DNA of 64,000 nucleotides from Verrucomicrobiota bacterium. GTDB taxonomy: Bacteria; Verrucomicrobiota; Verrucomicrobiia; Chthoniobacterales; UBA10450. This document shows positions 9,573 through 17,916 of the stretch, piece after piece; the stretch's first letter is position 1; every line of letters begins with the position of its first letter. The translations under genes and the position numbers were made by a program. The DNA is taken from the NCBI GenBank assembly GCA_003218135.1, contig QHNQ01000012.1, forward strand, positions 1 through 64,000. Reading direction: 5' to 3'. Under the pieces are notes generated by a model that worked only from the letters and a program-made list of their open reading frames with translations, made no database searches and was not told the origin of the DNA.

Positions 9573-10131
9573 TCATTCGAATTTTCACGAGCAATGCCAT
9601 AAGACCTCCACCAACGATTCCGCCGGCGTGCCCGGCCATACTAATCCCAGGAAAAAGGGAAATGGTGAACCCGACTAACAGTGCGATCCAAAGCCGTCTG
9701 CGCAATCGATCATTTCCTTTTTGCTGACACGAAATGATTAGCGCTGCGCCCAACAAGCCAAAAATTCCGCCCGACGCGCCGACGGTGGCTCCCGCTTTTG
9801 GATGCCAATCGTGCACGACAAGAATGAGTGCGGCCGAGCAAAGCACGCTGGCAAAATAGATCAGCATCGCCTGTGTAGTTCCCACTTGTCGTTCAACGAT
9901 CCTTCCGATCCACAGAAGCAGAGAAACATTCACAATGAGGTGCAGCCAGTTGAAGTGCAGAAACGAGTACGTTGCAATACGCCAGTATTCACCATGGAGC
10001 TCGCCGTTATCCGGGAGGCCGCCAAGTTTGAGCAATGCAGCCTCGTTTCCGGCGTTACCGGTGACGAGTTCAATCGCAAAACCGATTATCAAGAGAATAA
10101 TGAGGACAAGCGATCCCTGAGCTTTCTTCAT
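9562..10131 (-). CDS. Rhomboid family intramembrane serine protease
   Basis: The catalytic serine lies in GASGGIFGLLGA (Ser120 counting from the start chosen here), and the histidine in GHAGGIVGG (His167). These are the rhomboid dyad. The loop-1 WR motif (EYWRIATYSFLHFNWLHL) and six membrane helices complete the fold. It cleaves membrane proteins within or near the bilayer. The start is placed at 10131, where ATG overlaps the stop of the pseudouridine synthase gene as ATGA, a translational-coupling arrangement. The longer reading from 10179 would add 16 residues that overlap the upstream gene. Confidence 0.9.
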   Translation of the reverse strand: MKKAQGSLVLIILLIIGFAIELVTGNAGNEAALLKLGGLPDNGELHGEYWRIATYSFLHFNWLHLIVNVSLLLWIGRIVERQVGTTQAMLIYFASVLCSAALILVVHDWHPKAGATVGASGGIFGLLGAALIISCQQKGNDRLRRRLWIALLVGFTISLFPGISMAGHAGGIVGGGLMALLVKIRMNES

Positions 10132-10820
10132 CGCGCTGCTCCGAGCCGAGAGAAATCGCGCGCGGTCAGGACCCGCCAATGTCCGCGTGGCAAATCGGCA
10201 AGCCGAAGATTTCCGATTCGGAGCCGCAGAAGATGTTTCAAGCGATAGCCGACCACTTCGAACATGCGGTGAATCTGCCGGTTTATTCCCTGTCGCAACA
10301 CAACGCGTAAATGCGTGGGCGAGACAGAGTGAATTTTCTCAATTTTGGCGCGCTGGCCGTCGAGAAAAATTCCGCGCACTAATTTCGGTGCAAGTGCCGG
10401 GTCCCAGGGGTGATCAAGTGTCACCGCATATTCTTTGTCGATCTTGTGGCGTGGATGGGTAAGCCGCTGCGCCAGTTCGCCGTCATTCGTCAGAAGAAGC
10501 AGACCTTCAGTTTGCGCGTCGAGACGGCCGATGTTGAACAGGCGGTGATATTTTTGTGGAATTAGATCAAACACAGTATCGCGCGCGTGCGGATCTTTTC
10601 GCGTGGAAACAAATCCGGCAGGTTTATGCAACATGATGGTAAGAGCCGGAGCGGTGCGAACAAGTTTGCCATCCACTTTGACATGGTCTTGTGCGCCTGG
10701 CTGTGCGCTGAAGTTCGTGCAGATCTTGCCGTTGACAGTAACGCGACCTGCCGCAATCAACCCATCACAATGTCGTCGCGAACCGACGCCGGCAGCGGCG
10801 AGAAAACGGTTCAAGCGCAA
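10128..10820 (-). CDS. RsuA/RluB/E/F-family rRNA pseudouridine synthase
   Basis: An N-terminal S4 RNA-binding domain (MRLNRFLAAAGVGSRRHCDGLI...GRVTVNG) is followed by the synthase domain with the catalytic aspartate in GRLDAQTEGLLLLTNDGEL. The C-terminal block LRQGINRQIHRMFEVVGY is typical of the RsuA/RluB branch. It makes pseudouridine in rRNA; which position (23S RluB/E/F type or 16S RsuA type) is not certain. At 230 residues it has normal length. Its stop overlaps the rhomboid start (ATGA), and the small basic protein gene ends 28 bp upstream. Confidence 0.92.
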   Translation of the reverse strand: MRLNRFLAAAGVGSRRHCDGLIAAGRVTVNGKICTNFSAQPGAQDHVKVDGKLVRTAPALTIMLHKPAGFVSTRKDPHARDTVFDLIPQKYHRLFNIGRLDAQTEGLLLLTNDGELAQRLTHPRHKIDKEYAVTLDHPWDPALAPKLVRGIFLDGQRAKIEKIHSVSPTHLRVVLRQGINRQIHRMFEVVGYRLKHLLRLRIGNLRLADLPRGHWRVLTARDFSRLGAAR

Positions 10821-10848
10821 GGGGGCTACAAAGGTGACTTCCCTCGGC

Positions 10849-11004
10849 TCAGACGTCCGGCTTCGTCTTTGGCAAGCCGATGACTTTACTATCTTTTTTC
10901 CATTGGCCGCGCTTCTTCAGAAGCTCGACGCGCTCGAAGCGTTTCAGCACGTTTCGCCTGGCGGCGATGGTGCTTGTACCTTTTAAACTGCGGTGTTGAG
11001 ACAT
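10849..11004 (-). CDS. Small basic protein, Verrucomicrobia/Chlamydiae type (51 aa)
   Basis: This 51-codon frame runs from an ATG at 11004 to TGA at 10849. It begins MSQHRSLKGTSTIAARRNVL, continues with KRFERVELLKKRGQWK and ends GLPKTKPDV. I recognise it as the small basic protein family described only in Verrucomicrobia/Chlamydiae (TIGR04137-like), suspected to be ribosome-associated. High Lys/Arg content and no hydrophobic segment fit an RNA-binding protein. It lies directly upstream of the pseudouridine synthase on the same strand, which supports a link to the ribosome (inference). Confidence 0.85.
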   Translation of the reverse strand: MSQHRSLKGTSTIAARRNVLKRFERVELLKKRGQWKKDSKVIGLPKTKPDV

Positions 11005-11147
11005 GGATCGGTCAAGAAGTTGAAAAGTTAAACGGTTACAAGATTAAAATGGAAAATGAGCCCGCATATTAAGCCAGCAGGGGACTTTTTCAACCAACGC
11101 ACCGCATCCGTTTAATCTTTTTAGATTTTTAAACCAATCAACCCCTC
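11005..11147. other. Intergenic A/T-rich stretch between the small basic protein and ArnT-like genes
   Basis: No gene is seen. It contains degenerate A/T-rich runs of the type AAAAGTTAAACGG and GTTTAATCTTTTTAGA, which read similarly on both strands. They look like the low-complexity interspersed repeats found elsewhere in this window. It may hold the promoter for the minus-strand small basic protein, but no clear -35/-10 pair could be assigned. Confidence 0.4.
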
Positions 11148-12941
11148 TTAGAGCTGATTACCAAGCACCACGTACGTCCCCGATGTGGTGATCTGGTGAT
11201 AAACGTGGAACCGGTTGCTCAATAGCTCTTTCCAGTAATCGGCCCGGCTTTGCTCCACAATGAGATAAACCGCATCCCGACCAGCCCATTTGTCCAAGAC
11301 CGCCTTTTCATTCAGGAAAAGATCGATCGAGGTTTTGCCGATCGGCGCCTCTTTGTGGCGGTTTTGATTAACGAAAAGGAACTTCCGGTTGAGATAAAAA
11401 ATGAGACTGCTGCTGTCGTCGAGCGGCCCCTCAAAAATCGCATCGCCGCCTGAGTCGAGGCGCGGATTTAGAAATCGCGCTAAATCAGCGAGTGAAAAAT
11501 AAGGCGCGGTTCGCGCCACCGCTTCGATCATGGCGAGCCCGGCCGGGATCATCGCCGCAGCCAAGGCAATGGCAGCGAGTTTCTCGCGCCGATTGAAAAT
11601 GAAATAGAGCGCCACCAGGGAAAGAAGCATGACCGAAACACCCACGGTCACGGCCAACGGCCGAAGTGTGAACCAAACTGACATCGGCATCTGGTGCAAT
11701 GCCTTCCACGCTGTCCAACGCGCGTCCATTACGCCCCAATTTCCGTTTGCAGGATGCGCGGCACCCGTAAGTAGCAATGCCGCTATGGCAGTCACCATTC
11801 CTGTGAGGCCCACTGCGATTGTTCCTGCGGCGCGTAACTTCTGCGGCGTCCGGTCCCATACCACCGCTGCGCACAGCGCAACCGCACTCCACATCGTCAT
11901 CGAATAGTAATCCTGCCGTTGCCCGAGAAAGAGCAGTGGCACAAAAACAACCGCCATCCAGCACAGCGGCAACGCATCGGCGAAATTGATCTCATGCGGC
12001 CGTATTACGCGGCGCCAGGCGAAAATTACGCCGGGAATCAGTGCGATGGACCACGGAAACCACCACGCCAAATGCATGACCAGAAATTGGTATGCAGGCA
12101 TCCCCTTGTAATCATGCGTTTCATCGGTAAGCCCGCGCAGATGCCCCAGCCATTCGGTACCCAGCTGATACCGAAAATAACCCGGGAAATGCCGCTCTGC
12201 CCAAATGTGCCAGGGAGCAGCAACCAAAACAAAAATCGTCAGATATTCCCATCGCAACAGTGCGCGATATCGCAGCCGCGCTTCGCGATAAAAGATTGAC
12301 AGCACTGCCACAATCGCTACCGGATAGACGGCGCCGAGCAAACCCTTTGTTAAGCAAGCAAAGGCTGAGCAAATCCAAAAGCCAGCGAACCAGGCCGACC
12401 GATGGCGCCGGTGCTGATATCCGCACACTGCGCAGAAAATCGCGCCCGCGATCAATGCGCTCACGAGCGGTTCGGGCATGACGATCCGCGACAGCAGAAA
12501 CGTCCCGCAGAAGCTAAGATAAATCACGCCGGCAATGAAGCCGCGCCAGTAATCCGTGAGCTTTTCGCTGATTAGAAAAATCAAGGCAACCACGGCGACA
12601 ACCGCCAGGGCAACCGGGAGCCGGGCAGCTGCCGCATTCACGCCGAAGAGCTTGAACGAGCCAATAATGAGCCAATAGAGCAACGGCGGTTTTTGCAGGC
12701 GCGGGATACCGTCGTTCGTCGGCAGAAGCCATTCATGGTTCTGGAACATCTCCCGAGCAGCTCCTGCATATTGACCTTCGGTTTGACTGTAGAGATCGCC
12801 TGTTCCGATTGTTGCTACGTGCAACAGCGCCGCCAACGCGATTAGAATCCCTAAAAGCGCGTGCCGCGTCGGCGGCGGGGGCAGCGCGGGCGGCTCGAGC
12901 AAAGTTTCTTCGACGGTTAAGCTTTGGGTCCCTGCGGTCAT
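11148..12941 (-). CDS. ArnT-like GT-C glycosyltransferase (family 39/83)
   Basis: This is a 597-residue polytopic membrane protein. After the first helix the outer loop carries GDLYSQTEGQYAGAAREMF, in the position of the DE-containing catalytic loop of PMT/ArnT enzymes, then PRLQKPPLLYWL, the KPP-L-YW motif of the family. About ten more helices and a C-terminal soluble part of about 130 residues follow. Enzymes of this group transfer a sugar from polyprenyl phosphate to lipid A or protein outside the inner membrane. Its ATG overlaps the thioesterase stop (ATGA), and the WaaF fusion lies upstream, fitting lipid A/core modification. Confidence 0.87.
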   Translation of the reverse strand: MTAGTQSLTVEETLLEPPALPPPPTRHALLGILIALAALLHVATIGTGDLYSQTEGQYAGAAREMFQNHEWLLPTNDGIPRLQKPPLLYWLIIGSFKLFGVNAAAARLPVALAVVAVVALIFLISEKLTDYWRGFIAGVIYLSFCGTFLLSRIVMPEPLVSALIAGAIFCAVCGYQHRRHRSAWFAGFWICSAFACLTKGLLGAVYPVAIVAVLSIFYREARLRYRALLRWEYLTIFVLVAAPWHIWAERHFPGYFRYQLGTEWLGHLRGLTDETHDYKGMPAYQFLVMHLAWWFPWSIALIPGVIFAWRRVIRPHEINFADALPLCWMAVVFVPLLFLGQRQDYYSMTMWSAVALCAAVVWDRTPQKLRAAGTIAVGLTGMVTAIAALLLTGAAHPANGNWGVMDARWTAWKALHQMPMSVWFTLRPLAVTVGVSVMLLSLVALYFIFNRREKLAAIALAAAMIPAGLAMIEAVARTAPYFSLADLARFLNPRLDSGGDAIFEGPLDDSSSLIFYLNRKFLFVNQNRHKEAPIGKTSIDLFLNEKAVLDKWAGRDAVYLIVEQSRADYWKELLSNRFHVYHQITTSGTYVVLGNQL

Positions 12942-13414
12942 TGATTGTCTTCTTCGCTAGAAATGTGCATCCCGATTTGGCATTCGCCTTTGGGATACTC
13001 CACTGGATCGGACTTGCGATATTCTTGCCAATGTTCGGGCAGACGCAGCAGTTTTCCTGATGGCATTTCGATCAGCGCAAGCATTTGGCGGCATTGCGCA
13101 ATCAGCGTGTCGTCCCTCGGTCGGGTAATTCGAAATCCACACCAGAACCGCGCGCGCTCCACGTGATCTAGCCAACCCTCAATCATCAACCGATCTCCCA
13201 ACTTGGCTGCGCGGCGATAATCAATCTCCGTACGCACCACGACGGGATATCTTTGCTTTTCAGTCATTTCCGCAAGGCCAAGCCCGAGTTCCTCAGTCAG
13301 ACGTGTACGCGCGATCTCAATGAAACGCAGATAAGCGATATTCGAAACGACGCCTCCACAGTCGGTGTCGAAAAACATCACCTGTACCTCTGTGTGGATT
13401 CGCGGCGGAGTCAT
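12938..13414 (-). CDS. YbgC/FadM-type acyl-CoA thioesterase (hotdog fold)
   Basis: This 158-residue protein has the 4-hydroxybenzoyl-CoA thioesterase pattern FFDTDCGGVVSNIAYLRFIE, where the conserved Asp after the first strand is catalytic. RYPVVVRTEIDYRRAAKLGD and IEGWLDHVERARFWCGF follow. It hydrolyses acyl-CoA or acyl-ACP thioesters in the cytoplasm. It is placed between the lipid A acyltransferase-WaaF fusion (27 bp upstream) and the ArnT-like gene (4-bp overlap), so a role in envelope acyl supply is possible. The exact acyl substrate is unknown. Confidence 0.88.
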   Translation of the reverse strand: MTPPRIHTEVQVMFFDTDCGGVVSNIAYLRFIEIARTRLTEELGLGLAEMTEKQRYPVVVRTEIDYRRAAKLGDRLMIEGWLDHVERARFWCGFRITRPRDDTLIAQCRQMLALIEMPSGKLLRLPEHWQEYRKSDPVEYPKGECQIGMHISSEEDNQ

Positions 13415-13416
13415 GC

Positions 13417-13478
13417 AGATTTGGGTCTCAAATTGCGAGTCTCAGATTTGAAATCTCCAATTCCAAATCTGAAATTTA
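13417..13478. repeat. Degenerate interspersed repeat running into the 3' end of the WaaF fusion gene
   Basis: The stretch consists of near-repeating blocks such as CAGATTTGGG, CAGATTTGAAATC and CCAAATCTGAAATTT in both orientations. It fills the gap after the thioesterase start and continues across the stop codon of the WaaF fusion, where it encodes the odd tail KFQIWNWRFQI. This is low-complexity repeat DNA that has replaced or extended the original C-terminus. Confidence 0.6.
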
Positions 13479-15379
13479 TCGGTCAGAATTGACCGCACGG
13501 CGTCCACAACTTCCTCGGTCGTGACCGCTTTCATGCAGCGAAAATCGATTGGGCATTCGCGGAGAAAACACGGGCTGCATTCGACGTGATGCCGCAGGAT
13601 AATGTGCGCATTCCCGAGCGGCCCCGTCAGAGCCGGCTCAGTCGAGCCGAAGATCGCGACAACTGGCACGCCGAGCAAAGCTGCAAGATGCATCGTCCCG
13701 GTATCATTCGTGAGCAGCAAGCGGCATTCTCGTAATTCGTTGATCAGTTGATCTAGCGTCGTGTGGCCAATCCGATTCACACAATGATCGCTGATCGCAG
13801 CCGCGATTTGATCGCCTATTGCCGCGTCCTTCTCTGTCCCAAATAAAATCCATTGCGCCGATGACTGCGCATTAATCTCTTTCGCAACCTCGGCAAATCG
13901 CTCCGGGAACCATCGCTTGGCTGGGCCGTACTCTGCGCCTGGGCAAAGGCCGATTTTTAGTCGTTCCGGCGAAACTGCAACTTGAACGTTCGATATTCGA
14001 TGTTCAACGTTCGATGTTTCTGCACCGCAATCCCGTGCGATTCGCAGAAATCGAAGCGAATGATGTTCCAGTGGGCCTGCTTTTCGCCGTTCAGGCACGA
14101 TTTGGTTCAATAGCCATTTCCGACAGTGTCCGCGATACCCAACCCGGCGCGGTATCCCGCTCAGCCATGATTCAAGAGCAACCCGCAGCGAATTTGGGAA
14201 AAGGATTGCAACATCGAAAGCGGGTTGTCGCCTCTGCAATGAGACAGCCGGAATGAGCGAACCGTTTGGCAATGGAAGAATTGCATCCACTTCAGGAATC
14301 AGCTTCCACATCGGCGCGATTTTCATAGGCGCAGCGATTGTAACGTGAGCGTCGGGGCGTCCATTCTTGATGGCGCGAACTGCGGGAACGCTCATCACGG
14401 CGTCGCCCAGCCAATTGCTTGAACGAATGAGAATTCGAAATGGCTTTAGATCGCTAGGTGACAGCCCCGGCGGCAGGTGCACGCCGCGTTTGTAGCGGCC
14501 GAGAAGAAAATTGGGCTGCGGCGTTTTCCAGCGATTGTGAACCCAAAACCAATCTTCCGGCGCAACGCGAATCTGTTGCTCGATAATCTCATTTATTCTC
14601 GATGTGAGAGCTGCAACAGAAGCACCAGGCTGATCAAAGCGCTCGGTGAACACCATGCGCCAGCGCGCCGGGCCCGTTGTGTACACCCCGGCGGCGATAA
14701 GCGCCGCTCGGGTGCGTTTCGCAAGCAATCCAGGCAGAGGCGAAGTGGAAGCCAGCCTGCCAAAAAATGGCGTCCAAAGCCCGTGGTCGCCAGCGTGTTG
14801 GTCGGACAAAACACCCACGCCGCCGCCTGAGCGCAGTAACTCAATGACCGGATCGAATCCATCCTGGCGACCGAATAGTTCCAAGCCCGTTTGGCTGCGC
14901 GTCCGGCGGACGTGCGCGTCAATGAGACGGTTGCCGAGCTTTTGATAAACGCTCGCGTTTCGTACGAACCCAACAAACTTGGGCATCAATTGCGCGAATA
15001 ATTCCCAGGTTCCGAGATGACTTAGAACGAGCACCACGGGAACGCCTGCGCGAAATTCGCGGGCCATGGCCTCGATATTTTCGACTTCGGCGTGCTGCAG
15101 GATTTCCTCTGGCGGCATCGCTGTAAGTTTTGCGCTGCAAAGGAGATTGGCGCCGAGCCGTCGAAAATGCCGGCGCACAAGGCGACGCAGTTCACGGGGC
15201 GACTTTTCGTTTGCGAACGCAATCGCAACATTGCATTCCGCTAACCTCCGGTATTTGCCGGAAAGCAGCCAAGCACACGAGCCGAGGAATTGGCCAACAG
15301 CAAACAGAAACCGCAATGGCAGCGCGGCGGCGATGGCCAAGCCTGCGCGGTAGAGAAGATAAACGACAGAGTCGAGCAT
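13442..15379 (-). CDS. Fusion: lipid A acyltransferase (LpxL/HtrB type) + heptosyltransferase II (WaaF, GT9)
   Basis: Residues ~1-300 form an LpxL/HtrB-type acyltransferase: an N-terminal hydrophobic segment, then SHLGTWE with the catalytic His121 and Glu126, and DQHAGDHGLWTPFFGR. From ~314 a GT9 heptosyltransferase begins (FRILIRSSNWLGDAVMSVPA) and ends with the WaaF hallmarks LLTNDTGTMHLAALLGVPV, FGSTEPALTGPLG and CSPCFLRECPIDFRCM. One chain would thus acylate lipid A and add core heptose at the inner face of the inner membrane. The start is put at the ATG at 15379, just before the acyltransferase; the frame is open further upstream but with no domain. Two repeat-derived segments lie inside and at the end. 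Confidence 0.88.
   Translation of the reverse strand: MLDSVVYLLYRAGLAIAAALPLRFLFAVGQFLGSCAWLLSGKYRRLAECNVAIAFANEKSPRELRRLVRRHFRRLGANLLCSAKLTAMPPEEILQHAEVENIEAMAREFRAGVPVVLVLSHLGTWELFAQLMPKFVGFVRNASVYQKLGNRLIDAHVRRTRSQTGLELFGRQDGFDPVIELLRSGGGVGVLSDQHAGDHGLWTPFFGRLASTSPLPGLLAKRTRAALIAAGVYTTGPARWRMVFTERFDQPGASVAALTSRINEIIEQQIRVAPEDWFWVHNRWKTPQPNFLLGRYKRGVHLPPGLSPSDLKPFRILIRSSNWLGDAVMSVPAVRAIKNGRPDAHVTIAAPMKIAPMWKLIPEVDAILPLPNGSLIPAVSLQRRQPAFDVAILFPNSLRVALESWLSGIPRRVGYRGHCRKWLLNQIVPERRKAGPLEHHSLRFLRIARDCGAETSNVEHRISNVQVAVSPERLKIGLCPGAEYGPAKRWFPERFAEVAKEINAQSSAQWILFGTEKDAAIGDQIAAAISDHCVNRIGHTTLDQLINELRECRLLLTNDTGTMHLAALLGVPVVAIFGSTEPALTGPLGNAHIILRHHVECSPCFLRECPIDFRCMKAVTTEEVVDAVRSILTDKFQIWNWRFQI
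13984..14020. repeat. In-frame interspersed repeat inside the WaaF domain
   Basis: The DNA is a chain of related palindromic words (GAACGTTCGA, TATTCGATGTTC, AACGTTCGATG). On the minus strand it encodes SNVEHRISNVQ within the heptosyltransferase domain, between the two Rossmann halves (after LRFLRIARDCGAE). This is not a GT9 motif. The reading frame is kept on both sides, so the element is tolerated as an insertion in a surface loop. Confidence 0.65.
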
Positions 15380-15488
15380 TGCGGAAGCGGCCGTGTCGCA
15401 GTGTGGCGCGGCAGGGCCGCGCCCGCGTCGCTGCGCGAAGCTGCTGCGGGCAGGGTAGATTTGCCTACGGGTTGCTTCAACCAATATA

Positions 15489-17873
15489 ATGTGTCCGGTG
15501 TCGCCACGATATTCTAATTCCTTTGATTCCGATTTCGCGCGCGTGATATCGCGGAAGTTCGAGCATGGGCGTTTTCTCATCGTCGGAGGCGACGCTGGGA
15601 AACTGGAGTCTCAATTTGCCGAGGCGAAACGAGAAGCCGAGGTATGGTCTTACGATGATGTCGCTTCAAAGTTACGTCGTGGTGAATGGACAAGACGCTT
15701 CGAAACCGCGCTGTGGTTCTATTCTTCGGAAAAAAATCAGGACGACATCATTGCGGAGGCGCTCGCGAGCTGCGCAGACGCCGTGGTCTTACTGCCAGGT
15801 CCGGGGGCTGATGCTGGACGACGGCGCCCGCAATTAATTCAGTGCTTCGGTCGCTTTCGGTTTGCGCCCGATTATGAATGTGGCCTGATCGAACTGGATC
15901 CGGGAGCTATATGTCTTAGGGGTCAGCGGGGCGAAGCAGCTGGCGAGCACGCGCTCGCGATCGAGAAGGCTCTCGCGGGAATCACGAATCAGCTGAGTGC
16001 TCTGCAGCGAAAGCTTCAGATCCGTGAAGCGGAATTGAAAGAGGCGCATCGCCACGTCGCTGGACTAGAACAGAAACTTTTAAAACTCAAAGAATACAGG
16101 CGCGAGTTGAAGTTGCTGAAAAAGGAGAGGCGACTTCTGCGCAGCTCCGCCGAGCGTCGGGTGGGTCAGGTGCTACTCGCGCCGTATCGGATTCCGGAAA
16201 AGCTGGCCAAAACAGTGTGGAAAAAGGTGCGAAAGCCAAAGTCTGCTACAGCAAGCGAATATCAAAAGTGGTTTGAGCGACATCGTGCCAGTGTGCAGGA
16301 CTTGGAGCGCATGCGCGATGAGGCGCGCCTATTCGCCTCACGACCGTTGATTAGCGTGATCACGCCAGTTTTTAATACGCCCTTGCAATGGCTTGAGGAA
16401 GCTGTCCAATCGATGCTCTCGCAAGTATATGAAAACTGGGAGCTCGTGTTAATCGATGACGGATCCACAAACAACGAGTTGCTCCATCTGCTGCCGCGCC
16501 TTGCCGCGCGCGACCGGCGCATCGTAATTGCTAGTCTCGGAAAACACGGAGGTATTTCTGCTGCGTCAAACCATGGACTCGCGCTAGCCCGCGGAGAGTG
16601 GGTGGCTTTTCTTGATCATGATGATCTCCTCGAACCTGATGCACTTTTCCAAAATGTAAGTGTGCTTCAGAAAGATTCCTGCGTCGATATGATCTACTCC
16701 GATGAAGACAAACTCACTGAGGATGGCTTGGGCTCGCCAATGCTGAAACCGGACTGGTCGCCCGATTTCTTTTTATCTTGCAACTATTTATGTCATCTGA
16801 TTTTTTTGCGCCGACAGCTTATCTGCGATGTTGGGAGTTTTCGTTCCGATTTGGATGGCTCGCAGGATTACGATCTTCTGCTGCGTATTACCGAGCGCAC
16901 CGAGCGCATCGTGCACATTCCGCGGGTGTTGTATCATTGGCGGCGCAGCCCAAGCTCCAGCGCTGACAGCGTTCGCCAAAAACCTGGGCAACTCGAAGCC
17001 TCGCGACTTGCAATCGAAGGTCGTCTGCAGCGTCGCCGTGAACTCGCTCATGTCACGGTAGATTGGCGGACACACGTTTTCCATGTCCGACGCGAACTAT
17101 TGGAGGCGAAGAAGATCTCGATTGTCATCCAAAGCGCACGCCACGCGGAGCAACTTAAACGTTGCATTGAAAGTCTAACTCCGAGAACGAGCTATCCCAG
17201 TTACGAGATCATCATTGTTCGACAGGGAAACGAACCTTTCGCGCAGTTACCATGCCGCGTGGTGCACGCACCCGATGCATCCAACGTCGCTGCGCTAAAC
17301 AATCTCGCGGTACAACAGACCGATAACTCATGGCTTTTGTTCCTGGATGCTGGCATCGAACCAATACAAGACGATTGGCTAACAATTATGGCCGAGCACG
17401 TGCAGCGACCAGAGGTCGGCGCAGTCGGTGCGCGGTTAGTGAATTCCAACGGCACAATCGAGCACGCCGGGATCGTCCTTGGCGTTAATGGAATTGCGCA
17501 GCCGGCTTTTGGCGGCTTTCCAGCGGAAGATCCCGGCGTAAACCGTCAATTGCAAATGGTTCGCAACTACAGCGCTGTTTCTGGCGCATGCCTGTTGGTG
17601 CGCCGCGAGGTTTTTCAAGAAGTTGGCGGATTCGATTCGACACTCTCCGAAGCGTTTGCGGACATCGATTTCTGTCTCAAGATACGGCGGGCTGGTTACC
17701 TCATTCTTTACACGCCGCTTGCCAAACTTTATTGGGAAGCACCGGTACCCGACAAGATCGACCTCAGTGGTGAAGCGATCATGCGCCAACGCTGGCCTGA
17801 TGTTCTAGAGCGCGATCCTTATTACAACCCAAATCTCTCCCGCGAGCGCGCCGATTTCTCTGTAGGCAAGTAG
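15489..17873 (+). CDS. Tandem-domain GT2 glycosyltransferase with coiled coil
   Basis: This 794-residue protein has a ~150-residue N-terminal part (FLIVGGDAGKLESQF) that may be a degenerate Rossmann domain. A charged coiled coil follows (~160-240, LQRKLQIREAELKEAHRHVA). Two GT2 domains come next: the first from ~287 (LISVITPVFNTPLQWLEEAV, then LIDDGS and FLDHDDLLEPDA), the second from ~543, weaker at the start but with DAGIEPIQDDWL. It resembles rhamnan/O-antigen chain glycosyltransferases working at the inner membrane. It ends DPYYNPNLSRERADFS, a tail also found in two decayed fragments in this window. It diverges from the WaaF fusion over 109 bp. Confidence 0.87.
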   Translation: MCPVSPRYSNSFDSDFARVISRKFEHGRFLIVGGDAGKLESQFAEAKREAEVWSYDDVASKLRRGEWTRRFETALWFYSSEKNQDDIIAEALASCADAVVLLPGPGADAGRRRPQLIQCFGRFRFAPDYECGLIELDPGAICLRGQRGEAAGEHALAIEKALAGITNQLSALQRKLQIREAELKEAHRHVAGLEQKLLKLKEYRRELKLLKKERRLLRSSAERRVGQVLLAPYRIPEKLAKTVWKKVRKPKSATASEYQKWFERHRASVQDLERMRDEARLFASRPLISVITPVFNTPLQWLEEAVQSMLSQVYENWELVLIDDGSTNNELLHLLPRLAARDRRIVIASLGKHGGISAASNHGLALARGEWVAFLDHDDLLEPDALFQNVSVLQKDSCVDMIYSDEDKLTEDGLGSPMLKPDWSPDFFLSCNYLCHLIFLRRQLICDVGSFRSDLDGSQDYDLLLRITERTERIVHIPRVLYHWRRSPSSSADSVRQKPGQLEASRLAIEGRLQRRRELAHVTVDWRTHVFHVRRELLEAKKISIVIQSARHAEQLKRCIESLTPRTSYPSYEIIIVRQGNEPFAQLPCRVVHAPDASNVAALNNLAVQQTDNSWLLFLDAGIEPIQDDWLTIMAEHVQRPEVGAVGARLVNSNGTIEHAGIVLGVNGIAQPAFGGFPAEDPGVNRQLQMVRNYSAVSGACLLVRREVFQEVGGFDSTLSEAFADIDFCLKIRRAGYLILYTPLAKLYWEAPVPDKIDLSGEAIMRQRWPDVLERDPYYNPNLSRERADFSVGK

Positions 17874-17916
17874 CCGCGGTTCGCAGGCGTCGAACTTAGC
17901 TTAGGCTTCGACAAGA

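Noticed and set aside
15380-15580. N-terminal extension of the acyltransferase-WaaF fusion to 15580
   Set aside because: The extra 67 residues are low in hydrophobic pattern, overlap the divergent glycosyltransferase start at 15489, and the ATG at 15379 begins exactly at the acyltransferase domain.
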